Shown here one piece after another: positions 53,578-63,128 of a stretch of DNA of 64,000 nucleotides (positions are counted from its first letter, which is position 1; each line of letters opens with the position of its first letter). The notes beneath the pieces are model-generated. The model was given only the letters and a program-made list of their open reading frames with translations, ran no database searches and was not told the origin of the DNA. This DNA comes from JANMZO01 sp963763135. Its GTDB lineage: Bacteria > Actinomycetota > Acidimicrobiia > Acidimicrobiales > JANYDT01. The position numbers and the translations under genes are program-made. Location: assembly GCA_963763135.1 (NCBI GenBank), contig CAVXNJ010000011.1, positions 62,001-126,000 of the forward strand, read 5' to 3'.

Positions 53578-56313
53578 ATGACATCAACGAACTCTGGGCA
53601 CCGACCACTCAATCGGCATGCAAGCGCGGGACCAGATGCCCCGACGACTCGGTATCACGGCGCCCCACGAAGGTTCGGGCGTGCCCGTCGACTCCTCGGC
53701 GGATTGCTGAGTCTCATCGTGGTATGGGGGGTGCTGGCGCCATTCCCCGCCCGTGGTCAGACGGGCTCGCTGGTGTTCGACAAAATCAGATTCGACACAC
53801 CCATGGATTGGAACTCCGCGGATGGCCGTTCCGCGTCCAAGGACGGACAGTGGGGACACCAGGAGATCCAGTTTCCGGCGCCCATGTCCGTCCCCGCGGC
53901 GGGCACGACGTTCACGATGACGCTGAAGGCAAACGCGACGGTGTCGAACCTGGCCACCGAGTGCGAGGTCCACACCGCAGGCTTCACCGCGCAAGCCACA
54001 CCTGGGTTGCACGCCAGCGCGTTCAGCCCTTCGCCGGGGAAGGAAAACACGGTCACCGTTTCGATCACGCTGAAGCCGACCAGCGTGGCACCCGGCGCGA
54101 CGGCGGATCTGCAGGTCGGGTGCTTCAGCAATTTCAGCGTGCACTTCCTCTACAAATCCGACCAGGTCGGACCAGCGGCCGCGACCACCACCACCACGAC
54201 TATCGCCCCTGCCAAAGCCATCACGGTGACCGCGGCGTTCGCTCCGTCCGACTGGGTTCAGGAAATGCTCGGCCGGCTGCCGGTCCGGATCCAGGTCAGC
54301 GCCGGCGGCCTACCGCTGGCAGGGGCGCTCGTCAGTATGGAGTTCAACGGCAACGTGGTGGGGCAGACGACCACCGGCGCAGACGGTACGGCTCTCGTGG
54401 AGCTGAAGCTGGCGAATTTGACCGGTCGCGTCACCGTGGCGCTGCTCATCCGTGTATCGAAACCCGGTTTCACCGATGGTGCGACGGTGTTGAAACAGGA
54501 GTTCACGTTGAACGCGCTCGGCACCGTCATCGTCCTCAGTGCGATCCCCGGCACACACAAGGCTGGTGAGGTTGTCGTCGTGAGTGGCACGGTGTACTCC
54601 GCTGTCGGCGGCTTGCGTCTGAACGCCGGTGTCCCCAGCACCGTCACGGTCATCGGGGCTGGCGGTATCGAGGCGCCAACGGACGCAGCCGGCCGATTCT
54701 CCGTCAGAGTTCCGGTGGCAACCGAGATCACGGTGAGGGCCGTTCCGAACGATGAAGGACGGTATCTCCCGAGCCAAGCCAGTTTGGCGGTGGACGTCGC
54801 CGATCGGAAGAACATCGCCCTCGAGGCGGCCGGGGACCGTGACATCTACGGGTCAGGAGACGTCATCACCATCAACGGCACCGCGTTCTCGGACGGAAAG
54901 CCGGCGGCCGCCATCATCAACGTCATTTACGCAGATGCCGCGGGGACGGTTCGAGGAGTTGCGCCGGTTGCCACCGATTCAATCGGTGCGTTCAGCGTGC
55001 GGCTGCCCCCGCTCCCGAACCTGTTCCCGAACTCGCGCATGATGATCAAAGTCGCGGCTTCCGGCATCGGGCTCTCCGACTCGTCGACGATGGTCTACGC
55101 ACGTATACGAAGCGACCTCGACCAGTGCCGACCCCTCACCGCCACGCTCGTGTCGGGTTCGGCCACCATGACCCCGGTCTTCGCGGACAACGCGACGCTG
55201 CCGACGAGTGGGACACTGGTCGACTTCAACGCACAACTCCGGCCGGGCGCTTCAGTTTCCGACAGCTCCGAACTGCATACCACGGGCGCGGTCGTTCTCG
55301 GCCTCCCGTTGCCGTCCGATGCCGCGTCGGCCGGCAGTCCGTCGCCGGTGACCGCGGCGATCGGCATCGCTCCGGGATCCACCGTGCGCATCGCGAAGTA
55401 CTGCATCGAGCCCAACGGACGAATCACACTCGTGCTCACCGCGGCTCAGACCAGCGCCGTGCGCGTGCATGTCGAATCGCCCTCCGGTACACCTAGCAAT
55501 TGGACGATCAGGATCGTCACGCCGACGGCATCGGTCGAAGACGTGCACACCGACTATGTGGTGGCCACGAGCGGCAACCGGACGTTCGTCACCCTGCTTG
55601 AAGGCGCGCTGAACGTCAGCGCGACCGGTGGGTCGACGATGACTGTCACCGGGCGACAGACCCTCGATATCGACGGAACAGGCGCACCGATCACGCGTGG
55701 CGCGATCGCTGATGGCACGCTGCCGATCGTCGACGATCCCGCTCCGCCAGTCGCGTCCGCGCAAATCCGCCCGGCCGTCGCCCCGCTGAGCAAGGCAACT
55801 ACGACGCAGACGACCACGACAATCGGCGACGCCTCGCGCTCCTCCACCGTCAGCCCGACGACGACCATCGCGAGGACCACCGCGACGACCATCGCCCGTT
55901 CGCCGGCGCCGGTCGTGAGCGCGACGTTCTTCCCACCCCAAAGTGGCGCGGTCGTCAAGATCCGTGTCTGCTTCAGCGCCGCGCTCCGGCGCGCGCAACC
56001 CGAACTGCTGCAGATCCAACAGCAGTCGTACGCCGTTCATATCACGCCCATCGGACAGGCTCGAACGACGAAGAACTGGCAACTGCGCGTCATTGACTAT
56101 CCGGGCACGCTCACCGCGACGGGGCAATGGAACGGCAAAACGCTTCGAATCAACCGCTGGTTCACCGGTCCGCGCCTGACTGCGAGCCTGCCCCACGGCA
56201 CCGCCAAGCTCACACTCAACACTTCCACCCGGACCCTCGTCGGCCCATGGACCTCGTCGAAGAACGGCTCCGGAACATGGAAGCTCAGCTACAACGAACC
56301 ACCAACCTGCTGA
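53578..56313 (+). CDS. large secreted multidomain protein (Ig-like and FecR-like modules)
   Basis: 911 residues. N-terminal Arg-rich tail and hydrophobic signal (LLGGLLSLIVVWGVLAPFPARG). Beta domains follow, with Thr-rich linkers (TTTTTTIAP near 200; TTTQTTTTIG near 745), two Ig/carboxypeptidase-regulatory-like modules (about 210-500), a FecR-like stretch (SNWTIRIVTPTASVEDVHTDYVVATS) near 640, and a C-terminal beta domain ending in Cys. Cell-surface role inferred. Confidence 0.7.
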   Translation: MTSTNSGHRPLNRHASAGPDAPTTRYHGAPRRFGRARRLLGGLLSLIVVWGVLAPFPARGQTGSLVFDKIRFDTPMDWNSADGRSASKDGQWGHQEIQFPAPMSVPAAGTTFTMTLKANATVSNLATECEVHTAGFTAQATPGLHASAFSPSPGKENTVTVSITLKPTSVAPGATADLQVGCFSNFSVHFLYKSDQVGPAAATTTTTTIAPAKAITVTAAFAPSDWVQEMLGRLPVRIQVSAGGLPLAGALVSMEFNGNVVGQTTTGADGTALVELKLANLTGRVTVALLIRVSKPGFTDGATVLKQEFTLNALGTVIVLSAIPGTHKAGEVVVVSGTVYSAVGGLRLNAGVPSTVTVIGAGGIEAPTDAAGRFSVRVPVATEITVRAVPNDEGRYLPSQASLAVDVADRKNIALEAAGDRDIYGSGDVITINGTAFSDGKPAAAIINVIYADAAGTVRGVAPVATDSIGAFSVRLPPLPNLFPNSRMMIKVAASGIGLSDSSTMVYARIRSDLDQCRPLTATLVSGSATMTPVFADNATLPTSGTLVDFNAQLRPGASVSDSSELHTTGAVVLGLPLPSDAASAGSPSPVTAAIGIAPGSTVRIAKYCIEPNGRITLVLTAAQTSAVRVHVESPSGTPSNWTIRIVTPTASVEDVHTDYVVATSGNRTFVTLLEGALNVSATGGSTMTVTGRQTLDIDGTGAPITRGAIADGTLPIVDDPAPPVASAQIRPAVAPLSKATTTQTTTTIGDASRSSTVSPTTTIARTTATTIARSPAPVVSATFFPPQSGAVVKIRVCFSAALRRAQPELLQIQQQSYAVHITPIGQARTTKNWQLRVIDYPGTLTATGQWNGKTLRINRWFTGPRLTASLPHGTAKLTLNTSTRTLVGPWTSSKNGSGTWKLSYNEPPTC

Positions 56314-56442
56314 ATTCGGCCGACCCACCCATGGGCAAGTTGCGGGCATGCCGAACCTGCAAGCAACCCTGCCGCGGTTTCGCTCAGAGACGTAGACGGA
56401 CGTCTACGCCTCCGAAAACCACTCGGAGGAGAGCGCAGTTTC

Positions 56443-57231
56443 CTACACACATGCGCAACAGAACTGTTGCTGCGAAGCGCAGAAAGGATCATTGCCGCAA
56501 GAGGTACTCTCTGCCTTACCGCTACAGCACACCTTCGCAGCATCCTGAGAGCATGAACTGAAGCACTCGAGGCCAATCGCTGTGCCAATCGGACCCTTTT
56601 GGGTCCCTCCGTTGCCCGGCGGGCAGCAGAAACTCCCAACGGGCAAGAAGGGAGTGGACACGCAATACCCTGATGCACACTCTCCCGATGTCCTGCAACG
56701 GGTGAAATTTTCCTTTTTTGGAAGTGTGGTGCTAGTCGAGGTGGTCGTCGTGGACGTTGTAGTTGTCGGCCTCGTTGTAGTTGTCGTCGTTGTCGTGGAA
56801 GTGGGACCGCCCGGACCCGGACCGCCCGGACCCGGACCGCCTGGTCCTGGCAGGCCGCCCGATTGTGCTGCTGCTGAGCTTGGGGCGATTATGGACGTGA
56901 TCAACGGCAAAGCAGCTATCGAGACAAGGCCGAAGCGCTTGATGACTTCTCTCCGACTCATTCCAATTAGAGGTGAGGAGTAGTTGCTGTCAACCGCGAG
57001 TAGGTTCGCTCTTTTCAGCTGATCGAGAGCCAGAAAGATGATCTCGTCCGTGAACTTGTGCTCCAGCTTCAGCTCCTCGAACGAAGCGTTCGCGACGCAG
57101 GCCCGGTACACAACACCAGCAGCCTGGTTCAGACAGTAAACTTGGTTGGTCTTCAGGTCGTAGGCGAGTGTTTCCTCGGCGATGTCCTGAACAAGGATCT
57201 CCTCGGTTCGCGCAAGCGGTAGGCGCATCAC
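56443..57231 (-). CDS. PqqD/RRE domain fused to Tat-like signal and Cys-rich secreted domain
   Basis: 262 residues. 1-85: PqqD-like (EETLAYDLKTNQVYCLNQAAGVVYRAC... DEIIFLALDQLKRANLL). 91-122: twin-arginine-like SRREVIKRFG plus hydrophobic helix ending SSAAA. 123-170: Pro/Gly and Thr repeats. 175-262: about 14 cysteines (FCC, VCC, CCAC). So a cytosolic RRE-like head is attached to an exported disulfide-rich tail. First gene cannot be told apart by overlap, but it sits 52 bases beyond the MauE-thioredoxin gene on the same strand. Confidence 0.75.
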   Translation of the reverse strand: MMRLPLARTEEILVQDIAEETLAYDLKTNQVYCLNQAAGVVYRACVANASFEELKLEHKFTDEIIFLALDQLKRANLLAVDSNYSSPLIGMSRREVIKRFGLVSIAALPLITSIIAPSSAAAQSGGLPGPGGPGPGGPGPGGPTSTTTTTTTTRPTTTTSTTTTSTSTTLPKKENFTRCRTSGECASGYCVSTPFLPVGSFCCPPGNGGTQKGPIGTAIGLECFSSCSQDAAKVCCSGKAESTSCGNDPFCASQQQFCCACV

Positions 57232-57283
57232 AGCTCCTTCAGGGTATGAGATTGGTTACTGGCGAGTCGACGGATCGGGGAGT

Positions 57284-58801
57284 TCACACTGCACTTCCAT
57301 TCGCACTAACGAGCAAGGGCAAGTCGACGGCCCCGTCTCGTGTCCATTGACCGAAGCCGAGGAGGGACTTCACGTCGTCTCCTCCGACGCATGTCGACGA
57401 GCCGATCGTGCCGTCTGCCTCGATGAGGACTGCCGACGGCGTGCCGATGAACCCAATGGAGCGCACTACTTCCCCATCTGGATCGACCAGGACCGTCTCT
57501 GCGCCGAAGCGATTCGGGAGCGGCTCGGTCGTATTGGTGACGAGTATCAGCCTCGGCCTGTGCGTCGGCGGCTCGCCGGCCCAGTCCGTGAGCTCGTCCT
57601 CCATTGCCGCGCAGTACGAACATCCGGGGTTCCAATACACCAGCGCCGTGGCCCGGTCGGCAAACACCTCGTTGGTGACCTGCGTTCCCCGGTCGTCGAC
57701 CGCGGCGAACGCCGGTACTGGCGCCCCGATGTTCGAATCAGGCGGTGCCAGGCGCGAGTGATCATTGGCGGCCGCAGCGAGCAGTGATTCGATCGCCTGA
57801 ACGCCGAAGCTGGTCGCGCTCACGATCTTGCCTTTCGAAACGATCACGGCGGCGGGCGTCCACTGCGCACGGTACGCCGCTGCAACCGGCGCGTCGTCGG
57901 CGAGGAGCAGCCCGAGTTCCGGATAGTCGGCAAGTAGTTTGGCGTTCGTCTGTCGCGATCCTGGGGCCACCACGATGAGGCCGAGCTGCTCGGACCCAAC
58001 GCGCTTCCACTGGTCAAGCTTGGCCAGCAGTTCTTTACACGGCGAGCAGCCTGCGCTTACGAACACCAGAGCCACTGCCGGGTGATCCTCGATCAGACTG
58101 CCCAGCGTGAGTTGGCCGCCTTCGCTGGTTGTGAGCCAGGCATCCGGCGCGGGAGCACCCAGGGGGAGGCCCATGGGAATCTCTGCGGCTTCCGACAGAT
58201 CGACCATCCCCTCGTCTTGGGCGTCGAAGAGCCGCTCCATGACGCTGACGGACTCGGCAAGCTCACGCTGACGAACCAGCACCCGGCGCAGGACGATGAC
58301 CACGCCAACCCCGGCTGCCGCGAGCACGGCACAGACACACGACAGAATCGCTTCAGCAGGCCGGAGATCGCCGAGCCAGGCAACAGCAGTCGGGCCGGGA
58401 TTCTTGATGCCGGCGACCAGTACGAGCGCGGCGGGCACCGCAAGCACGGCGTTGCGGACGAGGGTCTTCGAACTGACCGGCTCGGAATGCAGCTGCCCGA
58501 AGCAGTGACAGTCCGGCGCTTGGCCGCGGGACAGGTTCACACCGATGACCGTGCAAAAAACAATGAGCAGCGCCAGGGCGCCGAGGCTGCCCAACCATGC
58601 CGTGGCTCTCCAGAGCAACGCCGTCGCCACGCCGATCTCCACGGCCGGCAGCAACCACGCGCCGACTCTCGCTGAACGTTCGCGAAAGCCGAAGCCGACG
58701 ATCGCTTGGCGGGTACCCGAAAGATCCGCGAGCTTGGCAATTCCCGACACCGCAAAGGTGGCTAGCAGTAACAACCGTGCGACCAGCAAAACAACCGACA
58801 T
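57284..58801 (-). CDS. MauE-like membrane domain fused to two thioredoxin-like domains
   Basis: 505 residues. 1-175: DoxX/MauE-type membrane domain with PDCHCFG (C98, C100). Then a thioredoxin/TlpA fold with SAGCSPCKE (C252, C255) and a second with NPGCSYCAAM (C394, C397). This combines the MauE and MauD functions of methylamine-dehydrogenase maturation, in which MauE/MauD form disulfides in the small subunit. Its neighbour has a Cys-rich exported tail, a likely client. Confidence 0.85.
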   Translation of the reverse strand: MSVVLLVARLLLLATFAVSGIAKLADLSGTRQAIVGFGFRERSARVGAWLLPAVEIGVATALLWRATAWLGSLGALALLIVFCTVIGVNLSRGQAPDCHCFGQLHSEPVSSKTLVRNAVLAVPAALVLVAGIKNPGPTAVAWLGDLRPAEAILSCVCAVLAAAGVGVVIVLRRVLVRQRELAESVSVMERLFDAQDEGMVDLSEAAEIPMGLPLGAPAPDAWLTTSEGGQLTLGSLIEDHPAVALVFVSAGCSPCKELLAKLDQWKRVGSEQLGLIVVAPGSRQTNAKLLADYPELGLLLADDAPVAAAYRAQWTPAAVIVSKGKIVSATSFGVQAIESLLAAAANDHSRLAPPDSNIGAPVPAFAAVDDRGTQVTNEVFADRATALVYWNPGCSYCAAMEDELTDWAGEPPTHRPRLILVTNTTEPLPNRFGAETVLVDPDGEVVRSIGFIGTPSAVLIEADGTIGSSTCVGGDDVKSLLGFGQWTRDGAVDLPLLVSANGSAV

Positions 58802-58826
58802 GGTAGAGGTGCCTCCGGAGACAATC

Positions 58827-58870
58827 GATCAGCCGGACGAATAAGTCCGATCGGCCGGACGGATAGTCCG
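58827..58870. promoter_or_regulatory. tandem operator-like repeats upstream of the MauE-thioredoxin gene
   Basis: Two direct copies, GATCAGCCGGACGAATAAGTCCG (58827-58849) and GATCGGCCGGACGGATAGTCCG (58849-58870). Each contains the inverted repeat CGGAC...GTCCG. They lie 26 bases upstream of the leftward start. A further inverted repeat GTAATT-6N-AATTAC is at 58913-58930. Binding factor unknown. Confidence 0.5.
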
Positions 58871-58977
58871 GAGATAGCAAACGTATTGGCGATCTCTTGA
58901 CTACCGCAAGAGGTAATTTTGACCAATTACTCACAGAAAGTGTTGATTTGATCGAAGTGGTCGGGTGATTTACCTAG

Positions 58978-59928
58978 TCAGCGGTTCGCAAGGCGGGCGA
59001 GGATCATCTGGACCGTTTCCCGCGCATCGCCACGCTTGCCGCGCCAGCCGACGGCGCCGTGGGCGACGTGTTGGAGGGCAGACAGGAGTCGCTGCGGGTA
59101 CCTTCGGATGGCGACGGCGTGTTCGAGCATCCCCAGTACCGTGTTCCCCTGGGTCAGCACCTCGGGGTTCCATCGCCCGTCGCGTTCGTAGTTCGTGAGC
59201 ACGACAAGCCCGATCGATATTCGGCCTGTGGCAGTAGGCGCTCCAAGCGACGCCGCCGTTCGGTCCTGCTGGACTACGGATTTTCCGAGCCGCACGCCAA
59301 GCGGCTGTGGGTACGGGTGGAGGCGGCCGAGGTGGTCGAGTACGGCGTACTCGTCGGAGTAGTACGTAGCCCCTGCTCGCAGCAGCTCACTGACGAGCGA
59401 GGTCTTGCCGCTCATGCTCGTCCCTGGGATCACGATGCCCACGCCGTTCCAGGCAACGGCTCCGGCGTGCAGGAAGACCCGCCCCCGGGCGTATTCCGCC
59501 ACATCGAGCTTCAGGGCGGAGCGGAGCCACGGTCCCGCGAGTGCGATGTCGGTGCCGACAAAAAGGACCTTGCGGCCGCCGAAAAGCGCGGCACTTTCGT
59601 GAGTTGCCCCGCACGGACACGGACCTGAACGTCGCAGCGAGTACGTCCGGTCGAACGTGACAGCCGAACTCCGAACGGCCAGAGGTGGTAGCAGATCCGG
59701 AAGGAGTCCGAACAGATCCGGGTCATTCGTGCGGATCAGAAAACGGCGGCCGAAGCTCGAAAAACTCTGACTCCAACCGGAGCACGCCGGATCAATCGGC
59801 TCGATGCGCGCACGGGAGTTGCGACGCCGATCAACGAGAGAAGTGTCCATGGTCATCGCCGTGCGAACGAACTCTCCTCCGATGCGGCCACGGCGGCCAG
59901 TGCCGAGCGTCTGCCCTGAACGTAGCAT
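58978..59928 (-). CDS. HprK-related kinase-like protein
   Basis: 316 residues. P-loop GTSMSGKTSLV (about 165) after a conserved FLHAGAVAWNG, then YSDEYAVLD with acidic residues, as in HPr-kinase-like proteins of PqqD-linked systems. Cys-x-Cys (CPCG) about residue 93. ATG at 59856 (MTMDTSLVD) is an alternative start. Upstream and on the same strand as the MauE-thioredoxin and PqqD genes, so the three form a cassette. Confidence 0.75.
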   Translation of the reverse strand: MLRSGQTLGTGRRGRIGGEFVRTAMTMDTSLVDRRRNSRARIEPIDPACSGWSQSFSSFGRRFLIRTNDPDLFGLLPDLLPPLAVRSSAVTFDRTYSLRRSGPCPCGATHESAALFGGRKVLFVGTDIALAGPWLRSALKLDVAEYARGRVFLHAGAVAWNGVGIVIPGTSMSGKTSLVSELLRAGATYYSDEYAVLDHLGRLHPYPQPLGVRLGKSVVQQDRTAASLGAPTATGRISIGLVVLTNYERDGRWNPEVLTQGNTVLGMLEHAVAIRRYPQRLLSALQHVAHGAVGWRGKRGDARETVQMILARLANR

Positions 59929-60149
59929 CCATCGGGACGAGCGTTCAATGAAACCCTCAGCGGGACGCGCGCCCGTTGATCAGCATGCTTATCAATACGC
60001 TCGGCGGAGAGTCGCATTGTGATTTGTGACTGGCATCACACTGAAACTTTCGGTGAAGTGTCCTATCGGGTGAAACTCGTTCGTCAGATCGATGCCAACA
60101 GCGGAACATGGAATCGAGTGCGGTTCCGAATATCAAGGAGAATGACGAG

Positions 60150-60455
60150 ATGGCGAAAGTTTCGATGATGGGCACGATTTCGTGTCAGGACGGTAAGGCT
60201 GATGCGATGGACGACGTTCTCCGTCAGATGGTGGAAGCGGCTCATGACGAACCGGGAATAGAGATCTACTCGTACCACCGAGGCGAAGGAAACTCGTTTT
60301 CGTTCTTCGCGTTGATGTCGAGCGCTGAGGCGATGCAGCAGCACGGGCAGAGTCCGGCGATGCAGGCCGCGGTGGCGGCGTTCGGTCCGTTGATGGCAGC
60401 CCCACCGCAGATGTCGTCGGCGACACCGATCGCTGCCATCGGCTTCGATCTCTAG
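60150..60455 (+). CDS. antibiotic-biosynthesis-monooxygenase-type protein
   Basis: 101 residues from ATG at 60150, with AAGGAG eight bases upstream (the ATG at 60108 in the same frame has none). Dimeric alpha/beta-barrel pattern: VSMMGTISCQDGKADAM, GIEIYSYHRGE, SFFALMSSAEAMQQH. Substrate unknown. First of a three-gene stress-like operon. Confidence 0.7.
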   Translation: MAKVSMMGTISCQDGKADAMDDVLRQMVEAAHDEPGIEIYSYHRGEGNSFSFFALMSSAEAMQQHGQSPAMQAAVAAFGPLMAAPPQMSSATPIAAIGFDL

Positions 60456-60470
60456 ACGAGGAGCGTCCCC

Positions 60471-60866
60471 ATGGGTCAGTACCTGTTGTCCACCTACGCC
60501 GCTGATGCTGATGCTGATGCTGATGCGACGCCGGAGCCGCCTTCGCCGGAGGACATGCGCTCGATGATGGAGCGCATCATCGCGTTGGAGGCAGACATGG
60601 ACGCGTCGGGCACCTTCGTGTTTGGCGGTCGACTGCACGGGCCCCACGCGGCCACGGTCGTGCGTGCCGGTGTTGACGACGTGTTGATGACCGACGGACC
60701 GTTCGTCGAGTCGAAGGAACATATCGCCGGGTTCTACATCATCGCTGCCGAAGACCTCGATGCTGCACTCGAGTGGGCCGGTCGGGTGTCGGCATGTATC
60801 GGTCAACCGATCGAGGTGCAACCCTTTGCCGGGACTGGCCGAGTCATTGATCAGATGCCGGGGTAA
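60471..60866 (+). CDS. YCII/DGPF-domain protein
   Basis: 131 residues with MTDGPFVESKEHIAGFYIIAAEDLDAALEWA, the YCII DGPF signature. An Asp-Ala repeat (about residues 11-18), from a GCTGATGCT-type microsatellite, is inserted near the N-terminus. Precedes an ECF sigma factor, the genetic pairing seen with ECF42-type factors, so it probably senses or modulates that factor. Confidence 0.85.
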   Translation: MGQYLLSTYAADADADADATPEPPSPEDMRSMMERIIALEADMDASGTFVFGGRLHGPHAATVVRAGVDDVLMTDGPFVESKEHIAGFYIIAAEDLDAALEWAGRVSACIGQPIEVQPFAGTGRVIDQMPG

Positions 60867-60875
60867 GGAGCCGTC

Positions 60876-62112
60876 GTGCCCACCGAACTCGGCGACGGCG
60901 TGGTCGAGTCCGTGTTCCGCGAGGTTCACGGCCACGCTGTCGCGACCTTGGTTCGCGCCTTTGGCGATATCACGGTCGCTGAAGACGCCGTACAGGACGC
61001 CTTCGTCATTGCCATGAGGCGATGGTCAATCGACGGCATTCCTTCGAATCCCGCTGGTTGGATCGTGACTACCGCACGGAACCGTGGCATCGACCATCTT
61101 CGACGGACAAACCTCGGTGAGAAGCTTCGTCAACAAACAGCTCTTGTGACGGTGCACGAAACCATCGAGACAACAGCGAGTGACGTTTTCGCGAACGATG
61201 ATCGGCTCCGGCTGATCTTTACCTGTTGTCATCCAGCGTTGCGGGCTGATCATCAGGTCGCGTTGACGCTGCGACTGCTGGGCGGTCTTTCAGTCGAACA
61301 GATCGCCCGCGGGTTTGTGGTGAGTGATGCGGCGATGGCGAAACGGCTCGTCCGGGCGAAATTCAAGATCAAAGCTGCGAACATCCCGTATCGAGTCCCG
61401 GCGCCCATGGAGCTCGCCGGGCGCCTCCGGTCGGTATTGTCCGTGCTCTACCTCATCTACACGGCGGGAACCGAAGACCTCGACGGGCAGGCGATGCTTC
61501 GCGTCTGAAGCAATCCGATTGGCCAGAGGGCTTGGTGTGTTGCTGCCGGACCAACCTGAAGTCGCCGGGCTCCTCGCGCTCCTGCTCCTCAACGAATCCC
61601 GCGTGAACGCCCGACAACGAGACGGCATGGTGGTGCTATTGCGCGACCAGGACCGCAACACCTGGGATGCGACATTGATCGCCGAGGGCAGCGCGATCGT
61701 GCGAACCTGCATCCACACCGCCCGCCCCGGCCCGTATCAGCTGCAAGCTGCAATTCAGGCGGTGCACTGCAGCGCCCGTACCTTCGACGCGACTGACTGG
61801 TCCCAGATCGTGAGCCTCTACGACCACCTCTCCGAATTCCTGCCAACCCCGGTCGTCGCGCTCAACCGGGCAATCGCCGCCGCCGAGCTCGACGGTCCCG
61901 AAACCGGTCTTGCCGCACTCGATGCGATTGGCACCGAGCTTGGCCACTACTGGCCATGGTACGCCGCTCGAGCTTCGATGCTCCGACGACTCGACCGAAA
62001 CCACGACGCACGCGACGCGTATCACCGGGCGGCCACGCTTGCGCCGCCGGGACCGGACCGGGACTACTTCCATCGAGCGATCACCGAAATCGACGCTTCG
62101 GGTATGAGGTGA
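60876..62112 (+). pseudogene. ECF sigma factor (ECF42-like), apparent frameshift
   Basis: GTG at 60876. Sigma region 2 (DAVQDAFVIAMRRW, GWIVTTARNRGIDHLRR) and region 4 (VALTLRLLGGLSVEQIARGFVVSDAAMAKRLVRAK) are in one frame, which hits TGA at 61506 after AMLRV. The C-terminal SnoaL-less helical extension (SEAIRLARGLGVLLPDQPEVAGLLALLLLNE... DQDRNTWD) continues in another frame to 62112. Deleting one T near 61505 joins them to about 412 residues, the family length. Confidence 0.85.
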
Positions 62113-62214
62113 GGACACGGTCCGTCGGCGTGCTCGTGTCGCACGCCGGTGGCATGAGGTTCGTAATTTAGAGTCTGCTAAATTGCCCTTCTACTAAATC
62201 AGCCAGGAGGAACC

Positions 62215-62757
62215 ATGGACCCGATCACCTTGTTTGAACTTGCGACAACGCACGCGGCTGCCGTCATTGACGGCGTCCGAGCCGACCAACTCGGCGGGGC
62301 GACTCCCTGCAGCGAGTGGACGGTGCAGCAACTGATCGATCACATGATCGGCGGGCCGGACTATCTGGTTGCCGCTGCAGCCGGGATTGCGCCAGAGCCA
62401 CGATCGGGAGCGTCAGCGAAGGACTACGTGGCGGCGGTGTCCGCGGCCCTGAATGGGTTGCGGGAGCCCGGAACCCTGGACCGAGTATGCATGTCACCTC
62501 TCGGGTTCGAATGGCCGCTGGCTCAGGCAACCGCTGGCACGTTCATGGACACGCTCATCCACACGTGGGACCTGGCGACGGCAACCGCCCAACCGTCGAC
62601 ACTCGACCCGGCGCTCGTCGACGCCTGCATTGCGATGTTCCTGCCTGACATGCCCGAACAAGGCCGCGCGGGTGGGCTCGTGGGCCCCGCCGTCGAGGTT
62701 GCCGACGACGCTGGCCCGCAGGCACGGTTGCTTGGCTCCATGGGGCGCCACCCGTGA
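62215..62757 (+). CDS. mycothiol-dependent maleylpyruvate isomerase-family protein (DinB-like)
   Basis: 180 residues: metal-binding pattern with PCSEWTVQQLIDHMIGG (His about 43) and GTFMDTLIHTWDLATAT (His about 117), as in the TIGR03086/MDMPI-N group. AGGAGG just upstream of the ATG at 62215. Coupled (GTGA) to the ArsR regulator that follows. A thiol-S-transferase-like role is probable. Confidence 0.82.
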   Translation: MDPITLFELATTHAAAVIDGVRADQLGGATPCSEWTVQQLIDHMIGGPDYLVAAAAGIAPEPRSGASAKDYVAAVSAALNGLREPGTLDRVCMSPLGFEWPLAQATAGTFMDTLIHTWDLATATAQPSTLDPALVDACIAMFLPDMPEQGRAGGLVGPAVEVADDAGPQARLLGSMGRHP

Positions 62758-63128
62758 CCGAACGCGAGGAGATCTCCGACGAGGCACTCCGTGCGCTTGC
62801 TCATCCCGGCCGTCGCACGATGCTGCGCCTCGTATGGAACGAGGAGCGTGCTTCCACCGAACTGGCCGAGGCTGCAGGGTTGTCGAAGTCCGCGGCCAGT
62901 CAGCACCTCAAGGCACTGCGTGACGCCGGACTGGTGACGGTACACGTTGACGCGAACCGGCGCCTCTACCGTGCCGACATGGCACGGGTGGCTGAACTCG
63001 CCGCATTCCTTGACGCATTCTGGGCGGCGCCACTCGAGCGTCTCAAAGCGACCGCCGAAGCACGTCAACGAAGTTCCCAACACCAACCCGCTAAGAAGGC
63101 GGCTGGACGGAAACGGCCGGCTTCGTGA
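62754..63128 (+). CDS. ArsR-family transcriptional regulator
   Basis: 124 residues, winged helix: RALAHPGRRTMLRLV, STELAEAAGLSKSAASQHLKALRDAGLV, RRLYRADM. No clear metal-binding Cys pair, so not an arsenic sensor in the strict sense. GTG start overlapping the isomerase stop; its own stop overlaps the AHSA1 start (GTGA). Such trios with AHSA1 proteins are common. Confidence 0.88.
   Translation: MTEREEISDEALRALAHPGRRTMLRLVWNEERASTELAEAAGLSKSAASQHLKALRDAGLVTVHVDANRRLYRADMARVAELAAFLDAFWAAPLERLKATAEARQRSSQHQPAKKAAGRKRPAS

Noticed and set aside
60490..60560. GCTGATGCT repeat as a regulatory or phase-variable tract
   Set aside because: Units are multiples of three and inside the YCII gene, adding only Asp-Ala residues.
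61324..61508. TGA at 61506 in the sigma gene as a Sec codon
   Set aside because: The continuation with family sequence is in another frame; no metal-binding or catalytic Cys is expected at that point.
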